From NCBI GenBank assembly GCA_964506245.1, contig CAZDKK010000002.1:62001-126000 (forward strand): DNA of 64,000 nucleotides, given 5' to 3'. Positions 18,566 to 27,326 of this stretch are shown here, one piece after another. The position numbers and the translations under genes were made by a program. Position 1 is the first letter of the stretch, and every line of letters begins with the position of its first letter. The notes beneath the pieces are model-generated. The model worked only from the letters and a program-made list of their open reading frames with translations, did not search any database and had not been told where the DNA came from. The DNA comes from CAZDKK01 sp964506245. GTDB taxonomy: Bacteria; Eisenbacteria; RBG-16-71-46; CAIMUX01; WJJG01.

Positions 18566-20041
18566 CTAGGAAACGGCCTCCAAGTCCGCATCACGGCAGG
18601 CGCGCTTCTCCGGGCAGGCAGCCCCCGGAGCGCGGTCGGCCAGCGAGATGCCGTTCCAGCAGTACGTGCAGAGCTTCTCACGAGGCAGACCGATCGCCGC
18701 CACCATGTCCTCGAGGGTCTGGTATTTCAGCGAGGAGAGACCGAGCCGCGCGCGGATCTTCTCGATCATCTCTTGGCACCTCGCGCTGCATGGGTCGGCG
18801 TATTCGGCCAGATGATTCGGCGAGTCGCCCTCGAGCTCCCGGATGGCTTTGCGACCGGCCAGATCGAGCTCCGAGCGGGAGCGTGAGAAGTTGAGGAACT
18901 TGCAGCTGTGGACCAGGGGCGGGCAGGCGGGCCGCATGTGGACCTCGCGGGCGCCGGTGTCGAAGAGGCGCTGGATGACGTCCCGGAGCTGCGTGCCGCG
19001 CACAATGGAATCCTCGCAGAAGAGGAGCCGCTGGCCCGCGATCTGCTCCCGGATGGGGATGAGCTTCATCTGGGCCACGAGATCCCGCACGCGCTGCTCC
19101 TGCGGCATGAAGCTGCGCGACCAGGTCGGGTTGTACTTGACGAAAGGGCGCCCGTACTGGATGTGCGCCTGCGAGGCGTAGCCGATGGCGTGCCCGACCC
19201 CGGAGTCGGGCACCCCCGCCACGATGTCGATCTGCACGTTGTCGGCGCGGGCCAGTGCGGCGCCGCAGCGGTAGCGGGCCACCTCCACGTTGATCCCCTC
19301 GTAGCTCGACGCCGGGAACCCGTAGTAGATCCAGAGAAACGCGCAGATCTGTAGCTGGCTCCCCGGGGGGGAGAGCTGCTCCAGGCCGTCCGGGGTGAGG
19401 CGGACGATCTCACCCGGGCCGAGATCGTGGTCGATCGCGTAGCCGAGATTCGGGAAGGCGCAGGTCTCGAAGGTGGCCGCGATGGCCCCGTCCTTGCGCC
19501 CGATCACGATCGGGGTCCGGCCCAGCCTGTCTCGCGAGGCGTAGATTCCGTGGTCGGTGAGGAGCATGACCGAGCAGGACCCTTCCACCTTCGCGTGTAC
19601 GTGGCGCAACCCATCCTCCAGGCTCTCCTGCTGGTTGATGAGGCTGGCCACTACCTCCGTCTGGTTGAACTCGTTCCCCTTCATCTCGCTGAAGTGCACC
19701 GGCTGCTTGCGCAGGATCTCCTCGGCCAGGGCCCGGAGATTGTCGATCCGCCCCACGGTCACGATGGCGTAGCGGCCGTGGTGCGAGCCGATGAGCATCG
19801 GCTGGTCCTCGTAGTCGCTGATCACGCCGAGGCCCATGTTGCCGATGTGCTTGTGCAGGTCTGGCTCGAACTTCGTGCGGAAGGGGGTGTTGCCGATGTC
19901 GTGGATGTTGCGCTTGAAGCCCTGCTTGCCCCGCACCACCATGCCGCCGCGCGCGGTGCCCAGGTGCGAGTGGTAGTCGGTCCCGTAGAAGAGGTCCGCG
20001 ACGCAATCGTACTTGCTGGCCACGCCGAAGAAACCGCCCAC
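18566..20041 (-). CDS. PurF-like amidophosphoribosyltransferase paralogue lacking the catalytic Cys
   Basis: 491 residues, GTG start at 20041 fixed by GGGAGGA seven bases upstream. The protein has the two PurF parts: an N-terminal class II glutamine amidotransferase domain and a C-terminal phosphoribosyltransferase with the PRPP motif LLFCEDSIVRGT. In true PurF the second residue is the nucleophile Cys (MCGI...), exposed after Met removal. Here the sequence begins MGGFFGVAS, so Gly replaces it and glutamine hydrolysis by the usual route is impossible. The rest of the amidotransferase fold is intact (GTDYHSHLGTARGGM). Such MGGFFG forms exist as a family of PurF relatives; they may use ammonia or have another job. 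Cys-rich spots (DPCSARC, LCTYCWNG) near the C-terminus could bind a metal cluster. Confidence 0.85.
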   Translation of the reverse strand: MGGFFGVASKYDCVADLFYGTDYHSHLGTARGGMVVRGKQGFKRNIHDIGNTPFRTKFEPDLHKHIGNMGLGVISDYEDQPMLIGSHHGRYAIVTVGRIDNLRALAEEILRKQPVHFSEMKGNEFNQTEVVASLINQQESLEDGLRHVHAKVEGSCSVMLLTDHGIYASRDRLGRTPIVIGRKDGAIAATFETCAFPNLGYAIDHDLGPGEIVRLTPDGLEQLSPPGSQLQICAFLWIYYGFPASSYEGINVEVARYRCGAALARADNVQIDIVAGVPDSGVGHAIGYASQAHIQYGRPFVKYNPTWSRSFMPQEQRVRDLVAQMKLIPIREQIAGQRLLFCEDSIVRGTQLRDVIQRLFDTGAREVHMRPACPPLVHSCKFLNFSRSRSELDLAGRKAIRELEGDSPNHLAEYADPCSARCQEMIEKIRARLGLSSLKYQTLEDMVAAIGLPREKLCTYCWNGISLADRAPGAACPEKRACRDADLEAVS

Positions 20042-20205
20042 GCTGCTGTCCTCCCACCCGATCCCGGGTGATTGCGGAGATCGCCTGCTGCCGGACCCCT
20101 CATCGAGGAGATAGAGCAGGGATCATAGGTCCGATCGGGCGGGTGCCGTCAAGCTCGGATCGGGGTGGCCTTGCGGCGGCCCTCCAGCCCGCGATGGAGG
20201 CGCTG

Positions 20206-20775
20206 TCATCCCAGAATGATGTCGGCGAGCCGCCGCTTGGGCACGTGGTGCACGCCCGCCGGGTCGCGCCAGTAGCGGATGTCCTCTTGCGGCCCCACCT
20301 CTTCGAGGACCACCGTTTCCAGGGGAGCCCCGAGCGCGATCACGAGCAGGATCTCGTAGGCATCAGGGATCGCCAGCGCCTGCCGGAGACCGTCGCGCGC
20401 GATCGAGCCGATCATGCAGCCGCCCAGTCCCCGTTCGGTGGCGCCCAGGAGGATGGTCTGAGCCGCGATGCCGTGGTCGCAGCCGACGTTCGGGCGGATG
20501 CGCGTGTCGCCCAGGATGATGACATACGCGGCCGGGCGCTCGCCCTCGGGCGGACCCGGCCAGTCCTTGAGGTAGCCCGCCCAAGCGAGATGGGGAAAGA
20601 TGCGAGCGTTGCGTTCGCGCTCGGCCGAGAGCAGATACCGGAGCGGCTGGAGATTGGCGCCCGACGCCGAGCAGCGAGCCAGATCGACGAGCTCGCGCAG
20701 GGTCCCCAGCGCGATCGGGACGTCTTCCCGGAACCGGCGATAGCTGCGGTTGCGCAGGACGAGATCGCGGAGCAT
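20206..20775 (-). CDS. Nitroreductase-family FMN oxidoreductase
   Basis: 189 residues with AGGAGG eight bases before the ATG. The nitroreductase fold is recognisable: NRSYRRF near the N-terminus (FMN phosphate contacts), SASGANLQPLRYLL (FMN-binding Ser/Asn segment), DHGIAAQTILLGATERGLG and the GCMIG strand. Length fits the short nitroreductase group. These enzymes reduce nitro compounds, quinones or flavin-linked substrates with NAD(P)H; the physiological substrate is unknown. It is followed on the same strand by an unrelated secreted beta-helix protein after a gap of about 180 bases on the PurF side, so no strong operon partner. Confidence 0.88.
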   Translation of the reverse strand: MLRDLVLRNRSYRRFREDVPIALGTLRELVDLARCSASGANLQPLRYLLSAERERNARIFPHLAWAGYLKDWPGPPEGERPAAYVIILGDTRIRPNVGCDHGIAAQTILLGATERGLGGCMIGSIARDGLRQALAIPDAYEILLVIALGAPLETVVLEEVGPQEDIRYWRDPAGVHHVPKRRLADIILG

Positions 20776-20875
20776 CCCACTGGCCTCCTTCTGCGAAGAC
20801 GGACCTCCGGCGCGTCAGGGCCGCGCGGTCAGCCCAGCACACTCCTCCGGCTCGCTCGCCACGGCATGCTGCGGA

Positions 20876-21892
20876 CTATCTCCGGAAGATCCCTTTGATC
20901 TCACCCCACGTGCTGCGCTGCACCGTCGTACCTCCGCACCCCACCGGCCAGGCGCCGATCAGGTCGCATTCCGGGTTGGGCGGCGTGAACGGCGCGCACG
21001 GTGAGGTGCACTGCAGTGCCAGGTCGCCCGCTGCCAGGTCGCAGAACTGGGGGTCCGCGGAGATGTTGCCCTCCACACCGTACTGGTCCGCAATGCAGCC
21101 AATCCAGTCGCCCAGTTGGTTGCCGAAGATGTCGCAGCATGTCAGCGTCGCGTGCACGTCCGTCGTGTAGCAGTCGACAGCCTGATAGCCGAAGGCGAAG
21201 ATGCAGTTGTCCATCCACGCGGTTGTACCCCAGCCGAAGACTACCACGTTCCCCAGAGTCGGGGATCCCGCGAACGTCGTATGGTCCATTCGGAGTACAC
21301 CCCCTGAGCAGAAGATCGCGTCAAGGGAGTTGTTGCGAAACGTGCAGTACCTAGCGGTACCATCGCAGTCCCAGAATGATATGCCCCCAACTGAACTCAT
21401 CCAACCGCTGTTCCCTTCGAAGAGGCAGTATTCAAACACTGGCGAAGACTCCCAGCAGGTAACCCCGCCCGCCAGTTCCTCGAAGTAGCTACGATTGTCC
21501 CGTATGACGCAGTTACGGATCGTTGGGGCGGCATGCTCGGAGCACATCAGGGCCGAGAAGGTCGTGGTCCCGGTGAACGTAAAGCCCTCGACGACTGTGG
21601 TCTCATACACCCCGTTGCAGACGAACACGCGCGTTCCACCTGCCGGGGATAGCACAACGCACTCCGGCTGACCTGTCTCACTGCGCAGGACGACACCCGA
21701 TTTCATGAAGATATCTGGAAAATACGTGTGGCTCCCACACGCAACCTCCACCGTGTCCCCTGCCACAGCAGCATTCAGACCCGCTTGGATCGTGGGGTAC
21801 GCGCTGGGTACATGCAGGGTCGTCGCTGCCGCCGGACAGGCAGCGGCAACAAGAATCGCACTGCCGATGATCATCTGCCTGGAATTGCACAT
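20876..21892 (-). CDS. Secreted right-handed beta-helix repeat protein
   Basis: 338 residues from the ATG at 21892, which has AAGGGGA upstream; a longer in-frame lead is not used. A signal peptide (MCNSRQMIIGSAILVAAAC) ends near PAAATT. The mature protein opens with LHVPSAYPTIQAGLNAAVAG, the standard entry to pectate-lyase-like beta-helix domains, and then repeats short strands rich in Cys, Asn and Gly (TIRNCVIRDNRS, FEYCLFEGNSG, ARYCTFRNNS, MDNCIFAFG, LTCCDIFGN). Family members bind or cleave polysaccharides or simply form surface fibres. It ends in TTVQRSTWGEIKGIFRR; the WGxIKxxxR ending looks like a short conserved tail rather than helix, possibly a sorting signal. Confidence 0.85.
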   Translation of the reverse strand: MCNSRQMIIGSAILVAAACPAAATTLHVPSAYPTIQAGLNAAVAGDTVEVACGSHTYFPDIFMKSGVVLRSETGQPECVVLSPAGGTRVFVCNGVYETTVVEGFTFTGTTTFSALMCSEHAAPTIRNCVIRDNRSYFEELAGGVTCWESSPVFEYCLFEGNSGWMSSVGGISFWDCDGTARYCTFRNNSLDAIFCSGGVLRMDHTTFAGSPTLGNVVVFGWGTTAWMDNCIFAFGYQAVDCYTTDVHATLTCCDIFGNQLGDWIGCIADQYGVEGNISADPQFCDLAAGDLALQCTSPCAPFTPPNPECDLIGAWPVGCGGTTVQRSTWGEIKGIFRR

Positions 21893-22121
21893 CGCTTTCC
21901 CCTTCGTATGCGTCTGCACATCGCCCTCCGGTTGGAACGGTGTCCACGCCCCCGAGGCCCTATGGTTGGCTTCGCGTTCCACCATCGCTTGGTCTTGAAG
22001 CCATGACGCTCGTCTTTGATTACAGGCTTGACCGCGTTGATTGTACGAGCCAGGCTAGTGTCGTCGCAACGCTGCTGTCCGTGCTGGGGAATCCCGTGAC
22101 CCGTGGCCGAGGAGAGATGCC

Positions 22122-24711
22122 ATGATGCCGTTGGGACATTGCCGCCGTACTGGATCTTCACGCGCACGGAAACGTCTGTGTAACTGGGGGGGGGTGTAAG
22201 GGCTTAGCTCTCCTGATCCTTCTGACCGCATGTGTCGGGGTGGGCGTAGGGGTCGCCGGGGCCCAGACGATCTGTGTCCGTGAGAGCGGCCGTGAGGCTT
22301 GCCTGGTCCATACGACCGATCCACTAACGGGAGCCCACGCCTGGGCGATCTGGACGGACAACTTCCGGCAGTACTTGGTGCTCGAGCCCGACCCCCCCGG
22401 GATCTACCGGTTCAAGTTGACCTCGTTCGAGCGCATGGTGGGAGATTCGGCGCGCGGCTGGTGCCAGGGTGGCCCCTTTGCAGGGGAGTACGAGCTGCAG
22501 TATGGATGGGCGGCCGGTTCGATGACGCTGGTGCTCGATGGACCGAACTGGGAGGATAGTCTGGCGTTCGTGGATGCCGCGATCGGGCAGGGCGAGCAGG
22601 ACGGGATCGCGTACGTGCAGCTCGCGCCACGCTTCCGCCACATCTCTCAGCCTCTGGAGATCCGGCTCTTCTACCGTGCATACCTGGACGGCTACCTGGA
22701 GCGCTGGGCCCGGGTGACGAACACGGCCGCGAGCGACACGACCCTCTATATCGACCATCTGGCGTCCGCTCGTCGGCAGCTTTCCCCGGCAGGATGGCTG
22801 CCTGGCGGAGACTCGCGGTGGGAGGTGGAGTATATCGTACCCGGCCACACCGCCTGGTTGGACAGCCTTGACGTGCCGGAATACCCCTACTACCGGGTGC
22901 TGCGGAGCTGGCCGCAATCGCCTGCTCCGTATGCTTCCCTCGCCTGGTGCGCCGTGCGGTACGATAGCCGCTGCGACAAGGACTGGTGCCGGCAGGAGGG
23001 GTTCATCAACGGTCTGGTGCAGGCCTCCGGGGCACAGGAGTGGCCGAACTTGACCCAGCTGGCGAGGCCCCAGTCTGGGGTCGGATTGGATCTCAAGACC
23101 TACAACGTTGAGCGGACGCAATCGACTGATCTCGATCGGGAGGAGGAAGAGGAAGACCGAGCGGAGATACTGCCCCAAGTCGTCCCGCCCGGACAGTCGG
23201 CGGAGGGCAGCCACGTCTACTTCATGTTCACCAACGGCACCATCGATGACGCAACACTGAAGACGCACCGGTTCATGCGGAACCACTATGCCCCGGCGGC
23301 CCCATTCCCCGCCGACAGCATGCCACGGGTGCAGTTCCTGACCTACTTCTGGAACGACTGGGGCTTCACGTACGCTACCCTGTCGCAACAGGCTGACGTG
23401 TGTGAGGGTCTCGGCGTCGAGCTGTTCGTGATCGATGCCAACTGGTGGCCCTACTCCCTCTACAACCCACCGCCGACCACCGACTTCAACTGCTACAGGA
23501 GAGGGAACGGGTACTGGGTCTCCGACGCCTGCCGCTTTCCGGAGCCCGATTCGACGCTGCCCGACTTCATGGACGAACTGGAACATCGAGGAATGGACGC
23601 CGGCCTGTGGGTCTACCCCTGCAGCGTGGATTCCGTACTCCTCTCAGTCGATAGCCTCGCGTGTTGGAGCGAGGATCCGCCTGTGGGATCACCCTGCTTC
23701 TGTGACTCCGCGGGCACATTGGTGTGCTCTCCTTGGCACTCCATTTGGTACACGGCCTATGGTCACGGTGATTGGTGGGAAAACTGCCTCGCCACCTCTC
23801 AGTGCCCGACCACGACCGGGCAGAGTCTCGGCGAACTCTGCTGCGCCCACGCTCCGGCCCGGGAGTGGATGAAGGGCCAGCTCCGGCGGCTTCTGGAAGA
23901 GGACTGCTACGGAGCCCGCTACCTGAAGTTCGACGGGGGGATCCATCCCTGTATCTCGACCAGTCACGGCCACCGCATGGCGCTTGAGCCGGGCGATTCC
24001 CTCCGGGTCCAGTCCACCCTGCTCGGCTACTACCAGATGCTGGAGGAACTGCGCCAGGAGTTCCCGGAGGTGACCTTCGAGTCGAGCTGGCCCGTGGGCC
24101 ACGTGGCCAGCGGGGAGGATGCGGACCCCGCTGAGATGCTGCCCCGGATGTCGCGCTACTCCATGGAGTCGCTGCGCTGTGCCTTTCCGCCCCGGTACAC
24201 AGGCTGCTTCCTCTATCGGGAGCCGGACGTCACGGGCTTGGATCAATCCGAGCGACTCGCGGTGCGCCGGCACTACGCCCGCACACCCATGCTGGGTCCG
24301 TACACGATCAGCAGCGACGTGACCATCTGGTCCGTCGAGTTCCGGGCGGTCGTGGCGGAGGCGATCGACTACTACCAGGCCAACCGCCGCTTCCTGCAGG
24401 GCGAGGTCTACAACATCCTGACGCAGCGGAGCCTCTGCAACAGCTCCCTGGCAAGCTGCCCGGATAGCTGGGATGCGGTGGAGTTCGTGGATCCCGATGT
24501 TGGAGACGCGCGGGTGTTCGTTTTCCGCAACGAGGCGGACGAAGATACCCAGACCATCATCCTCCAGGGGCTCGTGCCGGCCCAGCAGTACTCGGTCACG
24601 GGCGTTGACCAGGGGGACTATGGAACCTACACGGGCACGTCCCTGATGACGACCGGCATCGAGGTGAAGCTGGAGCACGAGACCAGCTCGGAGATCCTGG
24701 AGATCGAGTGA
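22122..24711 (+). CDS. Secreted GH36-like (melibiase-fold) protein, frameshifted at a G9 run in the signal peptide
   Basis: The main frame is open from 22126 to 24711 and translates as a large secreted protein. Its own frame contains a hydrophobic signal core (LALLILLTACVGVGVGVAGA) but no start codon before it; the first GTG (22240) lies inside that core. In the neighbouring frame an ATG at 22122, placed five bases after GAGGAGAG, encodes a basic n-region (MMPLGHCRRTGSSRARKRLC) that meets the hydrophobic core exactly at a run of nine G (22186-22194). With eight G the two join into one normal signal peptide of an 862-residue protein. The body resembles GH36 alpha-galactosidases: GVELFVIDANWW, GMDAGLWVYP, ARYLKFDGG (likely nucleophile Asp) and EFPEVTFESSW. 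Substrate unknown. Confidence 0.75.
22186..22194 (+). repeat. Nine-G homopolymer tract within a signal-peptide coding region
   Basis: Nine consecutive G sit between T at 22185 and T at 22195. They are placed where the n-region and the hydrophobic core of the signal peptide should join, and the present length puts them out of frame by one base. Either slipped-strand variation or a base-calling error would explain it. Confidence 0.85.
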
Positions 24712-24799
24712 CAGCGGCGGCCCCGTTCTGCGCGGTGCTGGGACTGCCGCCGGACCGCGCTCTCAGAGCCGGAGCCGCGCGATCAGGCCGAAGGCGTCC

Positions 24800-25438
24800 C
24801 TACGTCCGCACCCGCGCCGGGTTCCCGACCGCCGTCACCCCCGGCGCGATCGCCTCGACCACCACCGCCCCCGCGCCCACCACGGCGTCGTCCCCGATGG
24901 CGATGCCGGGGATCACCGCAACCCCGGTGCCCAGGAACGCGCGCGTCCCGATCGTGACGTTGCCCGCGAGGTGGCACCCGGGCGAGATCTGCGCGAAGTC
25001 CTTGATCAGCCCATCGTGGTCGACGGTGCAGGCCGTGTTCAGGATGACCCCGTGGCCGACGCGGACCTCGGTGCTCAGGATCACGCCCGGCCCGATGAAG
25101 ACCCCGCTGCCGAAGGTGGCGGTCGCGCTAAGGACAGAGTGCGGGTGAACCACGCTCACCGCCGGGCCCCCGGTCAGCGCGGCCACCCGGCGGGCCAGCT
25201 CCTCCCGCTGGCGATTGTCGCCCACCGCGATGAACCAGGCCGTCTCGCGCGCCCGCAGCTCGGCGCACTCCTCCGGCTCGCGCGCCAGCACGGGGATGCC
25301 GTTGATACACTGGCCCGGTTCGATCGCCCGGTCGATGAACCCGATCGGCCGGAAACCCGCGCAGCGCGCGCAGTCGAGGACGACGCGGCCGTGACCCGAG
25401 GCCCCCACGATGATCAGCTCCGCCAGCCGTGTCGCCAT
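24800..25438 (-). CDS. PglD/NeuD-family sugar O/N-acyltransferase
   Basis: 212 residues from the ATG at 25438, which has GGAGGGTGAG upstream. The N-terminal Rossmann-like part (LIIVGASGHGRVVLDCARCAG) is the PglD/NeuD signature and binds the nucleotide sugar. The C-terminal left-handed beta-helix shows hexapeptide repeats (VFIGPGVILST, VRVGHGVILNT, CTVDHDG with the catalytic His, GNVTIGTRAFLG, IAIGDDAVVGAG). PglD puts an acetyl group on the 4-amino sugar made by a PglF-type dehydratase and a PglE-type aminotransferase, and both are present at 5.5 and 8.1 kb. It lies four bases after the PglC-like phosphosugar transferase, so a diacetamido-type sugar is a reasonable guess for the first residue of the polymer. 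Confidence 0.9.
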   Translation of the reverse strand: MATRLAELIIVGASGHGRVVLDCARCAGFRPIGFIDRAIEPGQCINGIPVLAREPEECAELRARETAWFIAVGDNRQREELARRVAALTGGPAVSVVHPHSVLSATATFGSGVFIGPGVILSTEVRVGHGVILNTACTVDHDGLIKDFAQISPGCHLAGNVTIGTRAFLGTGVAVIPGIAIGDDAVVGAGAVVVEAIAPGVTAVGNPARVRT

Positions 25439-25442
25439 GGGC

Positions 25443-26084
25443 TCACCCTCCCCTGCTCTCTCCGCCACTCGCGTGCCGCTCCGGGTTGCCGCGGAACCTC
25501 TCCATGGTGGCGCATCCCGGCTGCGCGATACCCCGGCGCTGGAACACCTGCCCGACGGTCAGCATCAGGATCCACACATCCAGCCAGAAGCTGCGATGAT
25601 CCACGTACCACGTGTCGAGCGCGAACTTCTCCTCCCACGAAAGCGCGTTGCGACCCTTGACCTGCGCCCATCCCGTGATGCCCGGCGGGACCTCGTGCCG
25701 GCGCGCCTGCTCGGGCGTGTAGAGCGGTAGATACTCGACCAGCAGCGGCCGCGGGCCCACGAGGCTGAGGTCGCCGCGCAGCACGTTCCAGAGCTGCGGC
25801 AGCTCATCCAGGCTGAGCGAGCGGATGATCCGCCCGGTGCGGGTCAGCCGCTCCTCGTCGGGCAGGAGCTGCCCGTGCACATCGCGGGCGGCGGTCATCG
25901 TGCGGAATTTGTACACGGTGAAGAGCCGCCCACCGCGACCGGGGCGCTGCTGGTGGAACAACACGGGTCGGCCCATCGTCACCCGCACGGCCAGGGCGGT
26001 CACCCCCAGCAGCGGCGCGGTCACGACCAGCGCGATGGCGCCGGCCACCAGGTCGAGTGCGCGTTTGGCGATCGGCTGGCTCAT
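25443..26084 (-). CDS. PglC-like membrane phosphosugar transferase (initiating enzyme)
   Basis: 213 residues, the short PglC/PssY form of the bacterial sugar transferase family without the extra helices of WbaP. The N-terminal re-entrant helix (DLVAGAIALVVTAPLLGV) is followed by RPVLFHQQRPGRGGRLFTVY, KFRTM, the DE catalytic pair in SLDELPQLWNVL, GDLSLVGPRPLLVEYL and GITGWAQVKGRN. It transfers a sugar-1-phosphate from a nucleotide sugar to undecaprenyl phosphate, the first step of repeat-unit assembly. The ATG overlaps the stop of the GT4 gene (ATGA), so the two are translationally coupled. Confidence 0.95.
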   Translation of the reverse strand: MSQPIAKRALDLVAGAIALVVTAPLLGVTALAVRVTMGRPVLFHQQRPGRGGRLFTVYKFRTMTAARDVHGQLLPDEERLTRTGRIIRSLSLDELPQLWNVLRGDLSLVGPRPLLVEYLPLYTPEQARRHEVPPGITGWAQVKGRNALSWEEKFALDTWYVDHRSFWLDVWILMLTVGQVFQRRGIAQPGCATMERFRGNPERHASGGESRGG

Positions 26085-27319
26085 CGCGCCACCAGAGACT
26101 CCATCAGCTCGAGATACTGTTTGGCTCGCGACTCGCGCGAGGCGTGGGTGCGCACCCAGGCGAGGCCGTTGGCACCCATTCGCCGGCACTCGTCCCGGTG
26201 ATCGGCGAGATGAATGATGGCATCGGCAAGGGCGCGCGGGTTCTCGGGCGGCGCGAAGAGGCCGGCCTGCGCCTGCTCGCAAACCAGCTCGCGCGCCACG
26301 CCGTCGATCGCCAGGAGCGTCGGACGCTCGCAGGCCATGTAGTCGAAGACCTTGTTCGGGTAGACGGTGCGGAAGGTGAGATTGTCCTGCAGCACCGCTG
26401 CGCCCGCGTCGCAGGCTTGCACGAACGCGGGCATGCACTCCTTCGGTTGGGGTCCCAGGAACTGGATGTTGGCCAGGCCGCGCCCGCGCGCCAGGGCGGC
26501 CAGCCCTGCCCGTTCGGGGCCGTCGCCCACGCAGGCGATCAGGATCTCGGCACGCGACCTGAGCAGCTCGGCCGCCTCGATGAGCTGACCGACGGCGTTG
26601 GCGCGCCCGTGGGCGCCGCAGTACATGACGACGAAGCGATCGCTCCAATCATGCTCCGCCCGGACGTGGTTCTCGCGCGGCCCCGGCTGGAAGAGGCGCA
26701 GGTCGGCGCCGTTGGGGATGACCGCGATCTTCGCCGGAGGCGCGAGATGCCGGTCGAGGATGTTCTGCTTGAACGCCGGCGTGAGCGCGGTGATCGCATC
26801 GCTGCGCCGGTAGGCCCAGCGCTCGAGCCGGTAGAGCAGGCGCGCGAGCAGGCTGCCGGCGCGCAGGACCCCCGTCGTGACCGCGCTCTCGGGCCACAGG
26901 TCGCGCACCTCGGCGATCCACGGGGCGCGCCGGCCCGGGAGCCTCGCGGCCAGCCAGCCGGGGACGAAGGCCGTGAGCGGCGGCGAGGTCGCGAGGACGA
27001 CGTCGCTGCGCTGCGTGCGGAGCACGGCGGTGGTGCTCGAGAGCGTGAACGCGAGAAATGCCCACATGCGTCCCGCGTACCCGCGGCTGTAGGAGGAGGG
27101 CACGTGGCAGCGCCAGACGGTGACCTCTCCGTCGCGCTCACGGACCACCCAGCGGCGGCGATAGGCTGCGGGGGTCTCGCCCGATGTGTAGTTCAGTGTG
27201 CCGGCGATCACCGTCACGTCGTGTCCACCCTCGGCCCAGATGCGCGCCATCTCGTTGAAGCGCGACCCGCCCGGCATGCCGGGCACGAGGTAGTGCTGGT
27301 GGATGACGAGAATGCGCAT
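26081..27319 (-). CDS. Glycosyltransferase family 4 (WbuB-like)
   Basis: 412 residues. A GT-B fold: N-terminal HQHYLVPGMPGGSRFNEMAR is the acceptor-side loop, and LTPAFKQNI, IPNGADLRLFQPG, VMYCGAHGRANAV and the C-terminal FDYMACERPTLLAIDG are the donor-binding elements of GT4 enzymes. It resembles WbuB-type transferases of O-antigen clusters that add an amino sugar. It should work on the cytoplasmic face on the lipid-linked sugar made by the PglC-like enzyme encoded directly downstream. Confidence 0.93.
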   Translation of the reverse strand: MRILVIHQHYLVPGMPGGSRFNEMARIWAEGGHDVTVIAGTLNYTSGETPAAYRRRWVVRERDGEVTVWRCHVPSSYSRGYAGRMWAFLAFTLSSTTAVLRTQRSDVVLATSPPLTAFVPGWLAARLPGRRAPWIAEVRDLWPESAVTTGVLRAGSLLARLLYRLERWAYRRSDAITALTPAFKQNILDRHLAPPAKIAVIPNGADLRLFQPGPRENHVRAEHDWSDRFVVMYCGAHGRANAVGQLIEAAELLRSRAEILIACVGDGPERAGLAALARGRGLANIQFLGPQPKECMPAFVQACDAGAAVLQDNLTFRTVYPNKVFDYMACERPTLLAIDGVARELVCEQAQAGLFAPPENPRALADAIIHLADHRDECRRMGANGLAWVRTHASRESRAKQYLELMESLVAR

Positions 27320-27326
27320 CTTCGAG

